A stretch of DNA of 64,000 nt. Source: Chiridota heheva (Eukaryota > Echinodermata > Holothuroidea > Apodida > Chiridotidae). The translations under genes were made by a program, and so were the position numbers. Below are positions 11,375 to 22,619 of this stretch, piece by piece (position 1 is the first letter of the stretch; every line of letters starts with the position of its first letter). The notes beneath the pieces are model-generated. The model did no database searches. It was not told the DNA's origin and saw only the letters and a program-made list of their open reading frames with translations. The stretch covers positions 298,501-362,500 of the forward strand of contig JAIGNY010001798.1 of NCBI GenBank assembly GCA_020152595.1. Reading direction: 5' to 3'.

Positions 11375-12165
11375 TCTTAATTACCTCCAACAAAGTGGAC
11401 GGAGGTTATGTTTATCCTCGGTAAACTTGTTTATCTGTTTGTCTGTCATCAAGATATCTAAAGAAGTGACAACTGGATTTGGATCAAATTTGTTGTGTGG
11501 TTTTGTTACTGCTTATGAAAGAAGTGGTAACATTTTGAGACATATTGGAACAGAGGAAGGGTGAAAATGAAGGTAACATGTTTTCGCCCTGTTTGTCTGT
11601 CATCAAGATATCTTCAGAGCTGATGATTGGATTTGGATTAAATTTGGTGTGTGGTTTTGTTACTGTTTCATAATTATTTTAGGATGAGATCTGTCAAGAC
11701 TTAAGTTGTCAAGACTTAAGTTGTCAAGACTAAGCTGAAACTTTCCAATGGAATGTGCTAAACAATGACTTTGCACTCTGACAGCATGAAGAACCAAACA
11801 ATCAATTTTCTGGACTCAAAAAGACTTACATCAAGTGTTCTCTGGAATCAATGAAAATGAAACTATTGGTTTCTGCCATGAATGGAAATTAATGGAATGT
11901 GAATCCTGTGAATCCTGGCTGAATAGAGCTTAAACAATGATAAATCAATTATTCACTTACTGTAAATAAAACAATGGTATGGCATTCAAAGAAATCTAGT
12001 CAGAAGATGTGTTCAGATTGCAAATGTATATTACAGATCTACCCTTGGGGATGAATCTTGGTGGGCCTAGGATTTCTGAGATAGATTATAGTGGGTATGG
12101 GGATCAAATGAACTCTTAAACTATTCTAGGCATGTTGGAATTGCAACGGTGCTCAAGGGAGTGCT
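11375..12165 (+). repeat. Dispersed repeat R2, plus-orientation copy
   Basis: Begins with ACCTCC...GGACGGAGGTTATGTTT, a palindromic-looking terminus. It holds repeated CTGTCATCAAGATATCT plus GGATTTGGAT(C/T)AAATTTG blocks (at about 11447 and 11608) and ends near TTCTAGGCATGTTGGAATTG. The same order of words appears in reverse complement at 53625-54360. A short 15-bp tandem (GACTTAAGTTGTCAA, three copies) lies at about 11697-11735. No open frame is convincing. It looks like a non-autonomous element of unknown class. Confidence 0.65.
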
Positions 12166-12868
12166 AATACTATAGTTTGTTATGTTGTTATATCAGACAT
12201 AGTTTTAATACACTTTTGAGATAAATATACTGTAATTCTGATTGTAGCCCAAGTGAGACGTTTGGCATGGTATTGCCCAATTTCTATTTGCATTGACTAA
12301 ATAATCAATTTTGTACTAGAAATTGTTTATTTTGTCCTGAAACTCTTCAAATTTTGATTAAAATTGAAGGCCAAAAATCTTTAAAATTTTGGACTAAGAA
12401 CTAAATCTTATAACCAAAAACCTTCCATATTGGACCAAGATAAGAAAATGAATGTCTTAGTAGGATGTACCCCCCACAAACAAAAAACACACCCCTGCAA
12501 GAAAGTAAACCCTAGGCCTATATAACATGGTCCATAGACAGGTCATAAGCCAACAACAAAATGAGGCATTTACAAGCTTGGCTACACGTGCCACTTTTTA
12601 CCTGCATTTTTTTGAGAGTGGGAAACAGGAAAGATCAATAAGCACATGACAAGATGGGAAGCTATTCACAAAAATTTGTATTGGGGAACAAAATGCAACA
12701 GGGTTTGAGGCATGAGCAGAGGTAATGAGAGTACAGTAGGGTGGACATGAGGAGGGGAAACTCTGGCATAGTTTAGCACCCTCCAATAGAGATAAATTTC
12801 TTTCATTATGATCCATTTGTTTCACCTACTTCATTTCTGAAGTATTAAGTGACCCTTGTTGCACTTAC
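12166..12868. other. Putative intron 2 of gene B, proximal part
   Basis: Unique AT-rich sequence downstream (on the minus strand) of the exon ending at 12869. A 75-codon minus-strand open frame (12598-12825) lies just beyond the splice donor and has no recognisable domain. I read it as intronic. Confidence 0.4.
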
Positions 12869-12949
12869 CCTTCCCCTATAACTGTTGGGTTGCTTGACTT
12901 TTCAGCCTTGCAAACATCTTGAGGCTCCTGATCACTTGTCACCTGCAAG
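12869..12949 (-). CDS. Gene B, putative exon 2 (81 nt)
   Basis: On the minus strand, a TTTCTTTTTCATCAG acceptor is followed by an 81-nt exon and a strong GG|GTAAGTG donor. Read with one base completing a split codon, it encodes LQVTSDQEPQDVCKAEKSSN and a short tail and leaves two bases (GG). Its length is exactly 27 codons and both boundaries are phase 2. It therefore joins in frame to the exon at 18381-18679 (AG plus C gives Ser) and to the segment at 1-75 (GG plus A gives Gly). An alternative acceptor 7 bases downstream (TTGCAG|GTG) would break the phase. The product is acidic, polar and without a known domain. The exon lies about 5.4 kb from exon 1; further small exons may have been missed. 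Confidence 0.55.
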
Positions 12950-13234
12950 CTGATGAAAAAGAAAGTAAATACACACTGGGTGCTAAGTAATAACAAGACT
13001 CAATTCTTTTCCCCCTTTTTCATATCAGCATAGTCGGCGCAGAATACTTTGTTAAGGTGTGCTAAAGTAAGGGCATTAAAATCAGAAAATATTGTGGTTT
13101 TCTTTCTTTTTGGGCCCCTTAAACCTAACTAAAAAATATAACTGGTCTAACCCAATTTACAGAAAGATGGTTGGAGTTACAATTGCAATTTGGGGAGGGT
13201 GGAGAAGATTCCTAATGGCATGATTTTCCTGGGC
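12950..13234. other. Putative gene B intron 1, left part
   Basis: Contains the pyrimidine-rich tract upstream (minus strand) of the exon 2 acceptor. Otherwise it is unique sequence without visible features. Confidence 0.4.
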
Positions 13235-14312
13235 CACCTTTAGTTACTCTCCCTGGGCCACCTGTGGCTACTCTCCCTGGGCCACCTCTAGCTACTCTCC
13301 CTAGGCCACCTTTATCTACTTTCCCTGGGCCACCTTTAGCTACTCTCCCTTGGGCCACCTTTATCTACTCTCCCTGGGACACCTTTATCTACTCTCCCTG
13401 GACCACCTTTGGCTACTCTCCCTGTGCCACCTTTAGCTACTCTCCCTGTGCCACCTTTAGCTACTCTCCCTGAGCCACCTTTATCTACTCTCCCTGGGCC
13501 ACCTTTAGTTACTCTCCCTAAGCCACCTTTAGCTACTCTCCCTGCGCCACCTTTAGCTACTCTCCCTGGGCCACCTTTAGCTACTCTTCCTGGGCCACCT
13601 TATCTACTCTCCCTGGGCCACATTTGGCTCCTCTCCCTGAGCTACTTGTAGCTACTCTCCCTGGGCCACCTGTAGCTACTCTCCCTGAACCACCTTTAGC
13701 TACTCTCCCCGGGCCACCTTTAGCTACTCTCTCTGGGCCACATTTGGCTACTCTCCCTGGGCCACCTTTATCTACTCTCCCTGGGCCACCTTTATCTACT
13801 CTCCCTGGACCACCTTTGGCTACTCTCCTTGTGCCACCTTTAGCTACTCTCCCTGTGCCACCTTTAGCTACTCTCCCTGGGCCACCTTTATCTACTCTCC
13901 CTGTGCCACCTTTAGCTACTCTCCCTGGGCCACCTTTAGTTACTCTCCCTGGGCCACCTTATCTACTCTCCCTGGGCCACCTTTAGCTCCTCTCCCTAGG
14001 CCACCTTTGGCTACTCTCCCTAGGCCACCTTTGGCTACTCTCCCTGGGCCACCTTTAGCTACTCTCCCTGGGCCACCTTTGGCTACTCTCCCTGGGCCAC
14101 CTTTAGCTACTCTCCCTTGGGCCACCTTTAGCTAATCTCCCTGCGCCACCTTTGGCTACTTTCCCTGGGCCACCTTTAGCTACTCTCCCTGGGCCACCTT
14201 TAGCTACTCTCCCTGGGCCACCTTTAGCTACTCTCCCCAGGGCTAGTTTTATTTACTCTCCCTGGGCCACCTTTAGCTACTCTCCCCAGGCCACCTTTAG
14301 CTACTCTGACTG
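13235..14312. repeat. 24-bp minisatellite, about 45 copies
   Basis: Tandem 24-bp units, CTACTCTCCCTGGGCCACCT followed by TTAG or TTGG, with occasional 23- or 25-bp units (CCACCTTATCTAC). The period is divisible by three, so the plus strand reads as 8-residue LATLPGPP repeats and the minus strand as GRVAKGGP repeats. The frames break wherever unit length changes. There is no start or splice context, so I treat it as non-coding. It lies in putative gene B intron 1. Confidence 0.92.
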
Positions 14313-16724
14313 AGACTGGAGAGAAATATTGTAGTCTCATAATCCAAATCTGTGATTTACCTGCCTTGTCAACTGACACCTTAAAGTGTGTCTTTTGTGA
14401 ATCTACTTACATACATGTACAGTAGTCCCAACTGCATATATCAAAACGACAAATCACATGTATATTGTACAACACTACTAAAGCTAAATCAAACCCAAAA
14501 TAAATTTCCTTCATTTTCGTCTTTTTTTTCTTCTTAAATTTTCAGGAATTTACCAAAACTGCTTTGCCCCCTGGTCCCCTTGCATGGCTTTCTCTCTTGA
14601 TTTGAAACACTGATTTTAAGCAATTTCCTAAACGGTGCCCTCTAATCAGTGTATGCCAATTTAGATCTATGTGCCAATCATTTTTTAAAAGCATTCTTTT
14701 TTAGGGGGCTTCAAAATGCCCTTGTCCCCCCAGTGAAACATGATTCACCATGCCACATGGTGAAGTCCCCGGAAGCTCTTGCAAAATTTACATTTAAAGG
14801 GCAAAAACGTATGTCACAACGCAAAGTAAGAAGGTGTGTTATACAAGTCAAAATTCATGTCAAAAAGAGCTTATAATACACCATATACAAAGCACAAAAT
14901 CCTGAAAATACATGTAGAAATATAATGTATTATTGTTTACGTTTGTACATGGTTAGCTTTATGTCACTCTTTGAAAAATATGGGTTGTCTAAAAAAAATG
15001 TTTTCCATAATATACTACAAACTTTTGTAAATGTTGTCAAACTTTTAAAATAAGACTGTTCTGTATCACGTGCACTCTGACATCCACCTCCCCCTCTCTC
15101 CCACCCCCCCCCCCTCTCTCTCTGTCTTAGTTCATGTATTTAAATACAAAATCTTACAAATGTCTAATATATTATTACTGAATAATATTTTTTCTGAGAA
15201 AGTGCCCTTTTGAAATCTAAAAACATAATAAGCACCTGGAATGTCAAAGCTTGTTGAACGGATGGCACCAATCTGAACAGACGGATTAAAATATGAACCG
15301 ACGGATGAAATCATCCCCTTGTCCCCCTTCCCCCACCCCCTTCCTACTACACCACTGTTGAGAATAGAGTATGCGCACAAAGCGCATAATTTTTCACAAT
15401 TTTAGTCTTTTTAGTGCGATATTTCTGTTACTTTCTTAAATGATAAAATAATATATTATTCCTTGAATAAAAAGTTTTTTAATGTTTGAAAGGGCAGGTT
15501 CCATCTTTAAAAAGCCCTACGTTTCTCATGATTTTGATAGCTGAAAATTGCTTTTAAATGTGTCAAATATATGGGAAGGAGCCCCGAAAGCAGAAAAACA
15601 CTAAATTTTGCTGTATTACATCAAACTGTCGAAGCCAGCATGTCCATGGTAGACGCTCTAAAACAGCGTCTACGACAAAAATCTTAAGTTAACATAGACA
15701 CATATAAGAAAATATATGTAAGACAAAACAAAAAAACTTTCGCCATATGGATACACTAACTTATTCGAAAAGTGAGGCATAAAAATATGATGCACACAGT
15801 GGTGAAATGAGTTTTTTTCTTTTCTGTACACACGCCTGTAATTAACCTCTTTTATGCTCAAAGTTTGTGTACTCAAAAAGCGGGACTCAGTGGTTGATTA
15901 TTTAAGTAATTTTCAATTGCAGGAACCTTGTGAAACGTTTCCCCTATTTCCCTACCCCTCTTATGTTGTCACTGCTTATACGACATACAAACTGCTGCAA
16001 TGAGTTTGTCAGCCCCGAACATAAGGGCGCATGATGTAGCATCCATTAGGCCTAACTTCCTTGATGTCCCCACTTTCCTTCAAATCCAACATGGAAAAAA
16101 AAGAGGGCAGGGGAAGGACGGGGGTTCAGAAGTTAAGGAAGAATTAATCAAGAGAAATACACAAAATACCTCTTATTAAGCTAAATTGTTCAAACAGCTT
16201 TGTTCAACATTGTAGCTAGAGCTTTCACTCCCACAAAAGTATGGATTCTCTAATCGACGACGAGTGAACACACAATTACAATGACAGTGTAGCACCGGCG
16301 TATTCAATTACGATAGTAACAATGCTATCACGAAACGCTTAATATGACCCCGACGAGAACATAGGTACGATGTACGGACAAACATAACATCGAAAACCAA
16401 GTCAATATCCACGGCCTTTGATAACCAGATGTGGTGCACTGGCATGTCTACCCAGCCCAGGCTTGAACCCAGGGCCTTGTGGTCTGTAGACATGTATGAT
16501 AACAACAGTAGGGAGACTCTAACCTTTAATCCAGTCCTTATAATATCATTCAGTAAGTTCTCTCTGTATCTTTTGATACCTTTAAATGCAATAAACCTAT
16601 GTGTGTTCTGTATACAACTTATATTGCATAAAGATTTTCCGATAAAAGGTACGGTATCATAGTCGTAGGAACCGAGGGGCACAGGGGGAATATCATTGTC
16701 CCCCAATGACAAATCATTGTCCTC
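14313..16724. other. Spacer or intron, no gene recognised
   Basis: Unique AT-rich sequence with C-rich and CT runs near 15098-15123. A 139-codon minus-strand frame (16308-16727) runs into the next array and has no known domain. A B-box-like GGGTTCAAGCCTGGG word on the minus strand near 16455-16470 hints at an old tRNA-derived SINE, but no good A box is seen. Other open frames here are short and unremarkable. Confidence 0.4.
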
Positions 16725-17462
16725 CAATGTTGCAGTGGCCTACATGGTGCCCACCAATGTTGCAGTGGCCTACATGGTGCCCCCAATGTTGCAGTGACCT
16801 ACATGTACACAGTGCCCCCAATATTGCAGTGGCCTACATGGTGCCCCCAATGTTGCATTGACCTACATGGTGCCCCTAATGTTGCAGTGGCCTACATGGT
16901 GCCCCCAATGTTGCAGTGACCTACATGTACACAGTGCCCCCAATGTTGCAGTGGCCTACATGGTGCCCACCAATGTTGCAGTGGCCTACATGGTGCCCAC
17001 CAATGTTGCAGTGACCTACATGGTGCCCCTAATGTTGCAGTGGCCTACATGGTGCCTCCAATGTTGCAGCGACATACATGGTGTCCCCCCAATAATGCAG
17101 TGACCTACATAGTGCCCCCCCCAATGTTGCAGTGACCTATATGGTGCCCCCCAATGTTGCAGTAACCTACATGGTGCCCCCAATGTTGCAGTGATCTACA
17201 TGCATGGTGCCCCCCAATAATGCAGTGATCTACAGGCATGGTGCCCCCAATGTTGCAGTAACCTACATGGTGCCTCCAATGTTGCAGAGATCTACATACA
17301 TGGTGCCCCCCAATAATGCAGTGACCTACATAGTGCCCACCAATGTTGCAGTGACCTACATGGTACCCCCCAATGTTGCAGTGATCTACATGCATGGTGC
17401 CCCCAATGTTGCAGTGACCTACATGGTGCCCCCAATGTTGCAGTGACCTACATGGTGCCCCT
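16725..17462. repeat. About 30-bp minisatellite, about 24 copies
   Basis: Units of CCAATGTTGCAGTGACCTAC plus ATGGTGCCCC, 29-36 bp long, with variants (AATAATGCAG, CTACATGTACACAGTGCCCC, CTACATGCATGG). Unit lengths drift, so open frames are short. It ends before a spacer and a poly-A run. Confidence 0.9.
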
Positions 17463-17516
17463 CCCCAACTAAGTCATTTTTACCATTGACCTAGTGTTGT
17501 ACGTATCTTTATCTCC

Positions 17517-17539
17517 CCAAAAAAAAAAAAAAAAAAAAA
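17517..17539. repeat. Poly-A run
   Basis: About 22 consecutive A after CTCCCC. On the plus strand it could be the tail of a retroposed sequence, but no body is recognisable upstream other than the minisatellite. Confidence 0.6.
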
Positions 17540-17565
17540 TTACATGCTCCTACGCCTAATGTACG

Positions 17566-18032
17566 GTATACAGCAGCATTTCTTAATAGGCAGCCCGCAA
17601 GCCAAATTTGGCCCACCAGGCAATCAAATCTGGCCCGCGAACAACAGTCATTATATAATGCAATACAGTGCATTGCATGTAAGATCAATCGAAATGAGAT
17701 CGGTAAAAATCGCAAAAAACGCGTTTATTTTGGGGGTTTTCCTAGGCAGATCAGTACACTAAAACATTGCCGCTTATCAAATAAGATGTTATCTTTAGTT
17801 CCGCTATAAATTGGGCTCGTGGCTTGTCAAAGGAAGGTGGATAAGAGAACCATCGACATCTGGCATACATCCTTCTAATCGCGCACGCTCTCAATTTGTT
17901 TGTATTCAGGGATTGTCAAATTTTGACGGGGTTTGTGTCACATGACACTGGTTTTGCCACGCAATTGGCCTATGGCCTGAAGCTGTTGTGAAATTACGGC
18001 CCTTCAAAAAATTTAATTAAGAACCCTTAGTA
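17566..18032. mobile_element. Possible hAT-like non-autonomous element
   Basis: The left side has CAGCATTTCTTAATAGGCAG followed by CCCGCAAGCCAAATTTGGCC and a second TCTGGCCCGCG. The right side has ACGGCCCTTCAAAAAATTT and TTAAGAACCCTTAG. GGCCCG-rich subterminal words and a TTCTTAAT-like terminus on both ends resemble hAT-derived MITEs. Terminal inverted repeats are imperfect and I see no clear 8-bp target duplication. Confidence 0.3.
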
Positions 18033-18380
18033 TACAGGGTATATAGGCCTACTGTAGGTCCAGTTTGTGCTGCAATTATTCATTGTATACAAAAACATCT
18101 AGGGCCTACAACTTCTTTCATTTCTTCAACTGTTCAAAGCCATTAATAATGTTTTCAGTTTTTTTGTGAAAATGTTTAATGTCGACAAGTCAAATTTCTT
18201 TAAGTCGCAAGTCATTTGTTCGCAAGTCAAGTCACAAGTCAAAAATAATGTGACTCGAGTCAAGACTCCAGTCCAAGGCAGCAACTCGAGTCAGACTTCA
18301 GTCCAGGTCAGCGACTCGTGTCAACAATGTCATTCTTTTATTAATGTTGCACACAATCATGCAAAGAAATTTGCACTAAC

Positions 18381-18679
18381 CTTTCGGACCCTAAATCATG
18401 ACCAAAACCACATGCTGCACATCCGCTCGTCTTATGACTCGCCAAAAGATGATTCGCGAATTCGCCATTTGTAATTGGTCTCCTGCAAGATACTTCAAAC
18501 ACCTTTTTCAATGTCTTCCACTCATCGAAAGCTTGCAAGAGATAAATTTTGGTTCTATCGCGTATTCTTAGTCCACGACGTCGACTAGTGAATCGATCTG
18601 GCCCATACTTCAGTGGGGCACCTCTCCTGGAAATTTCGCTCGGTGGCACAAACGCTGATCCTGCATTGTTTTGCAACAT
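18381..18679 (-). CDS. Gene B, exon 1 (start codon and Trp/FANHLL module)
   Basis: An ATG at 18679 (AAC-ATG context, A at -3) opens 99 codons plus two bases, ending at GAAAG|GTTAGTG, a good donor. Residues 15-50 are basic (SRRGAPLKYGPDRFTSRRRG). Then follow DEWKTLKKVFEV, CRRPITNGEFANHLLASHK and a Cys/His tail (CAACGFGHD). The DEWKTLKK...EFANHLL...H part aligns with ERWRAVMKNCGF...SEFANHLLNWH in exon 1 of gene A. Phase 2 at the donor matches the exon at 12869-12949. The open frame extends upstream of the ATG only through non-ATG codons. The function is unknown; by analogy with gene A it may be a nuclear or DNA-associated protein. It could instead be a fragment of a dead gene copy, but it has no internal defect. 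Confidence 0.62.
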
Positions 18680-19499
18680 GTTTATCAACACAATAAACAA
18701 CAACAAGCTTCTCCAGCTTGAGTCGGCAAATTATAAAGGGTTAGGCGCTAGCGTTGTCCCTGATTTCTGTACTAGACGTAACTAAACGCATACCGCAAAT
18801 ACAAAAGACATGGTAGGGCAGTACGCAGTACAGATGACTACTGGCTAGCTGTGTAACAAACATCCGGGAATTTGCGGGTCTCATTAACATTTATAACGTG
18901 TCAGATTTGACTGCTTCCGTGGTTACCTGTACAAATTATCCTGGTTGTCGGGATAGATTGCAATGAAGATCAGAAAGGGAAAGGGTCCTGTATTACACTG
19001 AGCACAAATTGATTATTTGGATGAAGAACCAGGTTCCTTATGCTAAAATAAATGTTTATAAATACTCCTTCTTTCCTCAAACACTAAGAGATTGGAATGC
19101 TTTACCATGTTAATTGATTTATTGATTATTATTTTATTTTTTTCTCATACTTTTGCTACGCTCGGTTGGCGTTCATGTCCTCTAGAAGGATTTTTGCCGA
19201 CTTAACCTATTCAGATTCAGAAGAAGTACCTTTCATGGAAGGGGGGTGGGTTCTTTCATAATCATCCCTTAAAACTAGATGGGTGAACACTGCCTTTTTT
19301 CAGGGGCGTAACTTATGGGGAAGTGACAGCCCCAGAACTTGTTTCCTATTTTGTCGTGCAGAAACATGGTATTAGTATCATGTGAAGAGAAATGGTAGGA
19401 TGATTATTCATGGTTATAGGATATACATTTGTTTTTCTTCTTCCAAATTGTAAATTTCTAGCATAAGTTTGAATCTCTGGTTGATTGGTTCATGAACTG
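18680..19499. other. Region upstream of gene B
   Basis: Holds the presumed 5' UTR and promoter of gene B on the minus strand. It is less AT-rich near 18700-18900, with several CpG, but no TATA box or initiator stands out. A CAGGGGCGTAACTTATGGGG word at 19302 resembles common transposon termini. Confidence 0.3.
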
Positions 19500-20445
19500 G
19501 TTTTATATTTTAAGAATGCTGACTTTGCTGCACCTCAGGATATTTTGTCATTCAATTGGACTTCTTTGCTCCGTGACTTAGATCCTTCTAAAGCATGGGA
19601 TGTTTTCTGAACTAAAATTTTGGAGGGTGTAAATATGTTTCTCCCATTAAAGAAAGTCTGTAGGCGTAATCGGCCAGTGTGGATGTCTCGGGAGATTTTA
19701 CGGGCTGTTCTGAAAAAGAAGAAGTTGTGGCGTTGTTATACAAACAGTGGGTGTCATGCGGAACTTGCTAGTTATAAGGATTATAAAAAGTTCACTAAGG
19801 GTTTGATAAGAGATACTAAAGTGCTTTTTGAAAAACGTTTGTCCAAAGAAGTTGAGAAAATCCTAAGTCATTTCACTCTTATGTTTGCTCAAAGCAAAAA
19901 ATCAAGGAGGTTGTTGGTCCCCTTCAGAGTAATGATGGTGTTACTATCAATAGTGGTAAGGATATGGCTGAGGTTTTGAATAACTAATTTGTATCTGTTT
20001 TTACTAGGGAGTCCCTTGCTGATGATGTTGTGGAGTATCTTAGTGTGCACTCTCCAGTATAGGATGTTGATTTTTCAGTTGATGCTGTGTCTAAAAAGTT
20101 CAAGGGTTTGATTTCAAATAAAGCACCCGGTCCAGATGGTATGCATCCTGCTGTTTTACGTGATTGTTCTAATGTTTTTTCTGTTCCCCTGAGTATTATC
20201 TTTTCAAAGTGCTTTGATGTTGGTGTTGTTCGAGAATTGCAAATGTCACTCCTATTTTTAAAAAGCGTGACCATAGTTGTCCCTGTAACTATATAGGCCA
20301 GTGAGTCTTACTACGGTGTTGTGTGCAAGGTCATGGAGTCCATTGTTAAGGATGTTGTACTAGATCATTTACTGGTCAATGGTTTGTTGAATTTGTCCCA
20401 GCATGGGTTCTTACCTAAGAGGTCTTGTGTTTGTGATTGATTGGA
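19500..20445 (+). pseudogene. CR1-like LINE ORF2 fragment
   Basis: Plus-strand pieces in changing frames. The first is a linker between endonuclease and RT (VCRRNRPVWMSREILRAVLK..., 19620 onward). Then come RT motifs: SNKAPGPDGMHPAVLRDCS (near 20115), a degraded YRPVSL-like block (near 20290), and VCKVMESIVKDVVLDHLLV...SQHGFLPKRSCV (near 20320-20435). It is truncated before the catalytic YADD-type motif and has several frameshifts and stops. It belongs to a different family from the I-like LINE and from the copy at 36640-38390. Confidence 0.72.
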
Positions 20446-20571
20446 ATTTCTTGGGGGCTTCCTCGAAGCTTCGCGTTTTTTGCGTAATTTTGTTATCAGA
20501 AAATTGTTTAGAATTGTGTCAATTCCACACTAAAGTTAGTTAAAACGGAAACGGATATACATTTTGGAACA

Positions 20572-20700
20572 AACTTATTCAAATGTAATGTCCCATTGAC
20601 CAATGGATACAAATGTAATGTCCCATTGACCAATGGATACAAATGTAATGTCCCGTTGACCAATGGATACAAACGTAATGTCCCATTGACCAATGGAATT
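20572..20700. repeat. 30-bp tandem repeat, 4 copies
   Basis: Four near-identical units of AAATGTAATGTCCCATTGAC plus CAATGGATAC. CCATTGACCAATGG within each unit is an inverted repeat (CCATTG-AC-CAATGG). No gene. Confidence 0.9.
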
Positions 20701-22615
20701 TAGTTGCCGTTCAGGGATGTTTTTGTATAGGCCCTAACTTCTTTTGAGCTCTTGAGAGAAAACATTAACGTTTGATCTAAAATGATGCATTTGAAAAAAT
20801 ATTATCCTGTTCTCAGAACAATGTTTGCGCCCCTGTGAGCATTCGGCGCCCTCTCAGAACATTTCATGGGGAGAGTCCCCCACCCACCCCTGCCACTACG
20901 CCACTGAATTTGATGTCAACATCCAAAAAGTCCATCCGCTGACTGGTAGGATGTAGATTTATAAGTATCGTTCCCGAATCGTCTAAGTCCCGATAACATG
21001 TGCTCGCATTTTGGGTCATTAAAGACCAGGAATCTTCAGAGGTGTAACTGCTTAGTGCTGATCTTATTCGATTTTAACATGAGAAATTAAAATAGTTTTC
21101 TTTCCATCCATTATATTTTCCGATCTTCGTCAGTTTGTGTTGACATGGTTGATTTTACCCCATTTTGGGGCATCAAACAGTCCAAGGCAAGACATTTTAA
21201 GAGCTTCCAAGGGCTTCGCCCCTGTACCCCTTCCAAGGCAGCAAAGGGCCCTCCTGGATCGCTCCAGGATTTTTCATTTAGGCCTATGCATGAATGGAAC
21301 TTTGTGTTGATCTAGCAGCGTCAAAAAAAGAAGCAGGATTGTAACCATGCAGAATTACATTCTTAGAGACCAACAATCCTGTTATAGGAGACAAAGTTAT
21401 CAAGGAAGAAATTTTCAATCAAAAAATTAATATGTTAATTTGCGGATACCTCAGGTAAAGGGTATATGTTTATTTGCGGATACCTCGGGTAAAGGGTATA
21501 TGTTAATTTTCGGGTACCTCAGGTAGAGGGTTACCCTAGGGCCTCAGAGGGGAAAAAAGCCCAGTAACAAGTGGGAAAATTGCACTGGGACGTAAAAGGA
21601 ACATAAAGTCAAGACAATCTTGGACAAAACTCATTGAAGTCTTGAAACACTTAGTAAGTGTTGCTTTTCATGAATACTTTTCTATTGAAAATTATTCATT
21701 TTAGAAATCATGAATGTTGGAAATCCCACCAGGGACTTCCCCTCTTGACCCCACCGGCCCATGGCCTACACCCGGGGGGAGGGGGACACTTTCGTATGTG
21801 AAGTATATGTATACAGTGCCGCCCGAGCAGGCGCCTTCTTTGCACCATTTCCTTAGTGCAGGTTTTTTTTTTTACTATTAGAAAATTAGTACAAAATTGT
21901 ACTAAATGTTTTTAATAAAAACAATTGCCTTTTTTCATCATTTTCGTAGTGCAAGTCCCCAAAAATGAGGTTTTACTGTGTTAATTTTGTACTGCAGGTC
22001 CATTTTTACAATAGTTTCGTTAAATACTCATACTGCAGGTATCAAATTTGATTTCTTTCATACTGCGGGCATCAAAATTGTATAATTTCATACTGCAGTT
22101 ACCCAAAAATCTGTCAAACTGCGGGTAAGTTTTTCGGTTGGTGGGCTGCACACCCCTACCACTTTTAGTATGAAGTGCTCACCTCCTTCCCCGGTTGGAG
22201 GGAGGGGGGGGGTACTCCACCGCACGGGCTGCTTGTTCTGTGATCAGATTTGATGCTCGCTTCGCTTGCAATACAAGGACCAAGCACACTGCAGCGCCCG
22301 GCCCCACCATCAAACTTACGTCACTGATTGAACATTTACAAATCATCAATGCTGTTTTCTTTGTAGGTCATTTCGCCCCATAGGGGCGACGCGACTGGGG
22401 GTGTAAGGAAGGAAAATCCCCCCCCCCCCCTCAATAGTTTGCAAAGTAAGAAATAAATAGAGGAAAATAAAGAATTAGACAACATTTTTAACAACAATCT
22501 CTCTCTTACTAAATATCTCCTGTAGTCTATATAATCTATTTCTAGATATGTAGATTTTTCACTTCTTCCACACCCCTTAATCTGCGCCCCTGGCTTTGTT
22601 CGCATTTATAGACCA
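20701..22615. other. Spacer with small repeats, no gene
   Basis: A 34-bp direct repeat (TTAATTTGCGGATACCTCAG plus GTAAAGGGTATATG) occurs three times at about 21430-21535. A looser family of CATACTGCAGGTATCAAA words runs from about 21940 to 22125. CCACTACGCCACTG near 20895-20910 resembles a transposon terminus. Short open frames carry nothing recognisable. Two G- or C-runs (22200, 22420) may be assembly-sensitive. Confidence 0.5.
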
Positions 22616-22619
22616 AAAT

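Noticed and set aside
12598-12825. 75-codon minus-strand frame after gene B exon 2
   Set aside because: It lies in the intron beyond a strong GTAAGT donor and has no motif.
13264-14125. Collagen- or mucin-like LATLPGPP repeat protein
   Set aside because: Frames change whenever a unit is 23 or 25 bp, there is no signal peptide or splice context, and the array is a plain minisatellite.
14363-14413. Possible minus-strand exon ending in GGCAG|GTAAAT
   Set aside because: The acceptor side is weak and the phase does not fit the other gene B exons.
16308-16727. 139-codon minus-strand frame
   Set aside because: It starts inside the 30-bp minisatellite and shows no recognisable motif. It may cover an old SINE.
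19302-20909. A 1.6-kb transposon bounded by CAGGGGCGTAAC and GTTACGCC-like CCACTACGCCACTG ends
   Set aside because: Only about 9 bases match as inverted ends, no target duplication is seen, and the interior is a CR1-like fragment. The ends probably belong to separate old repeats.
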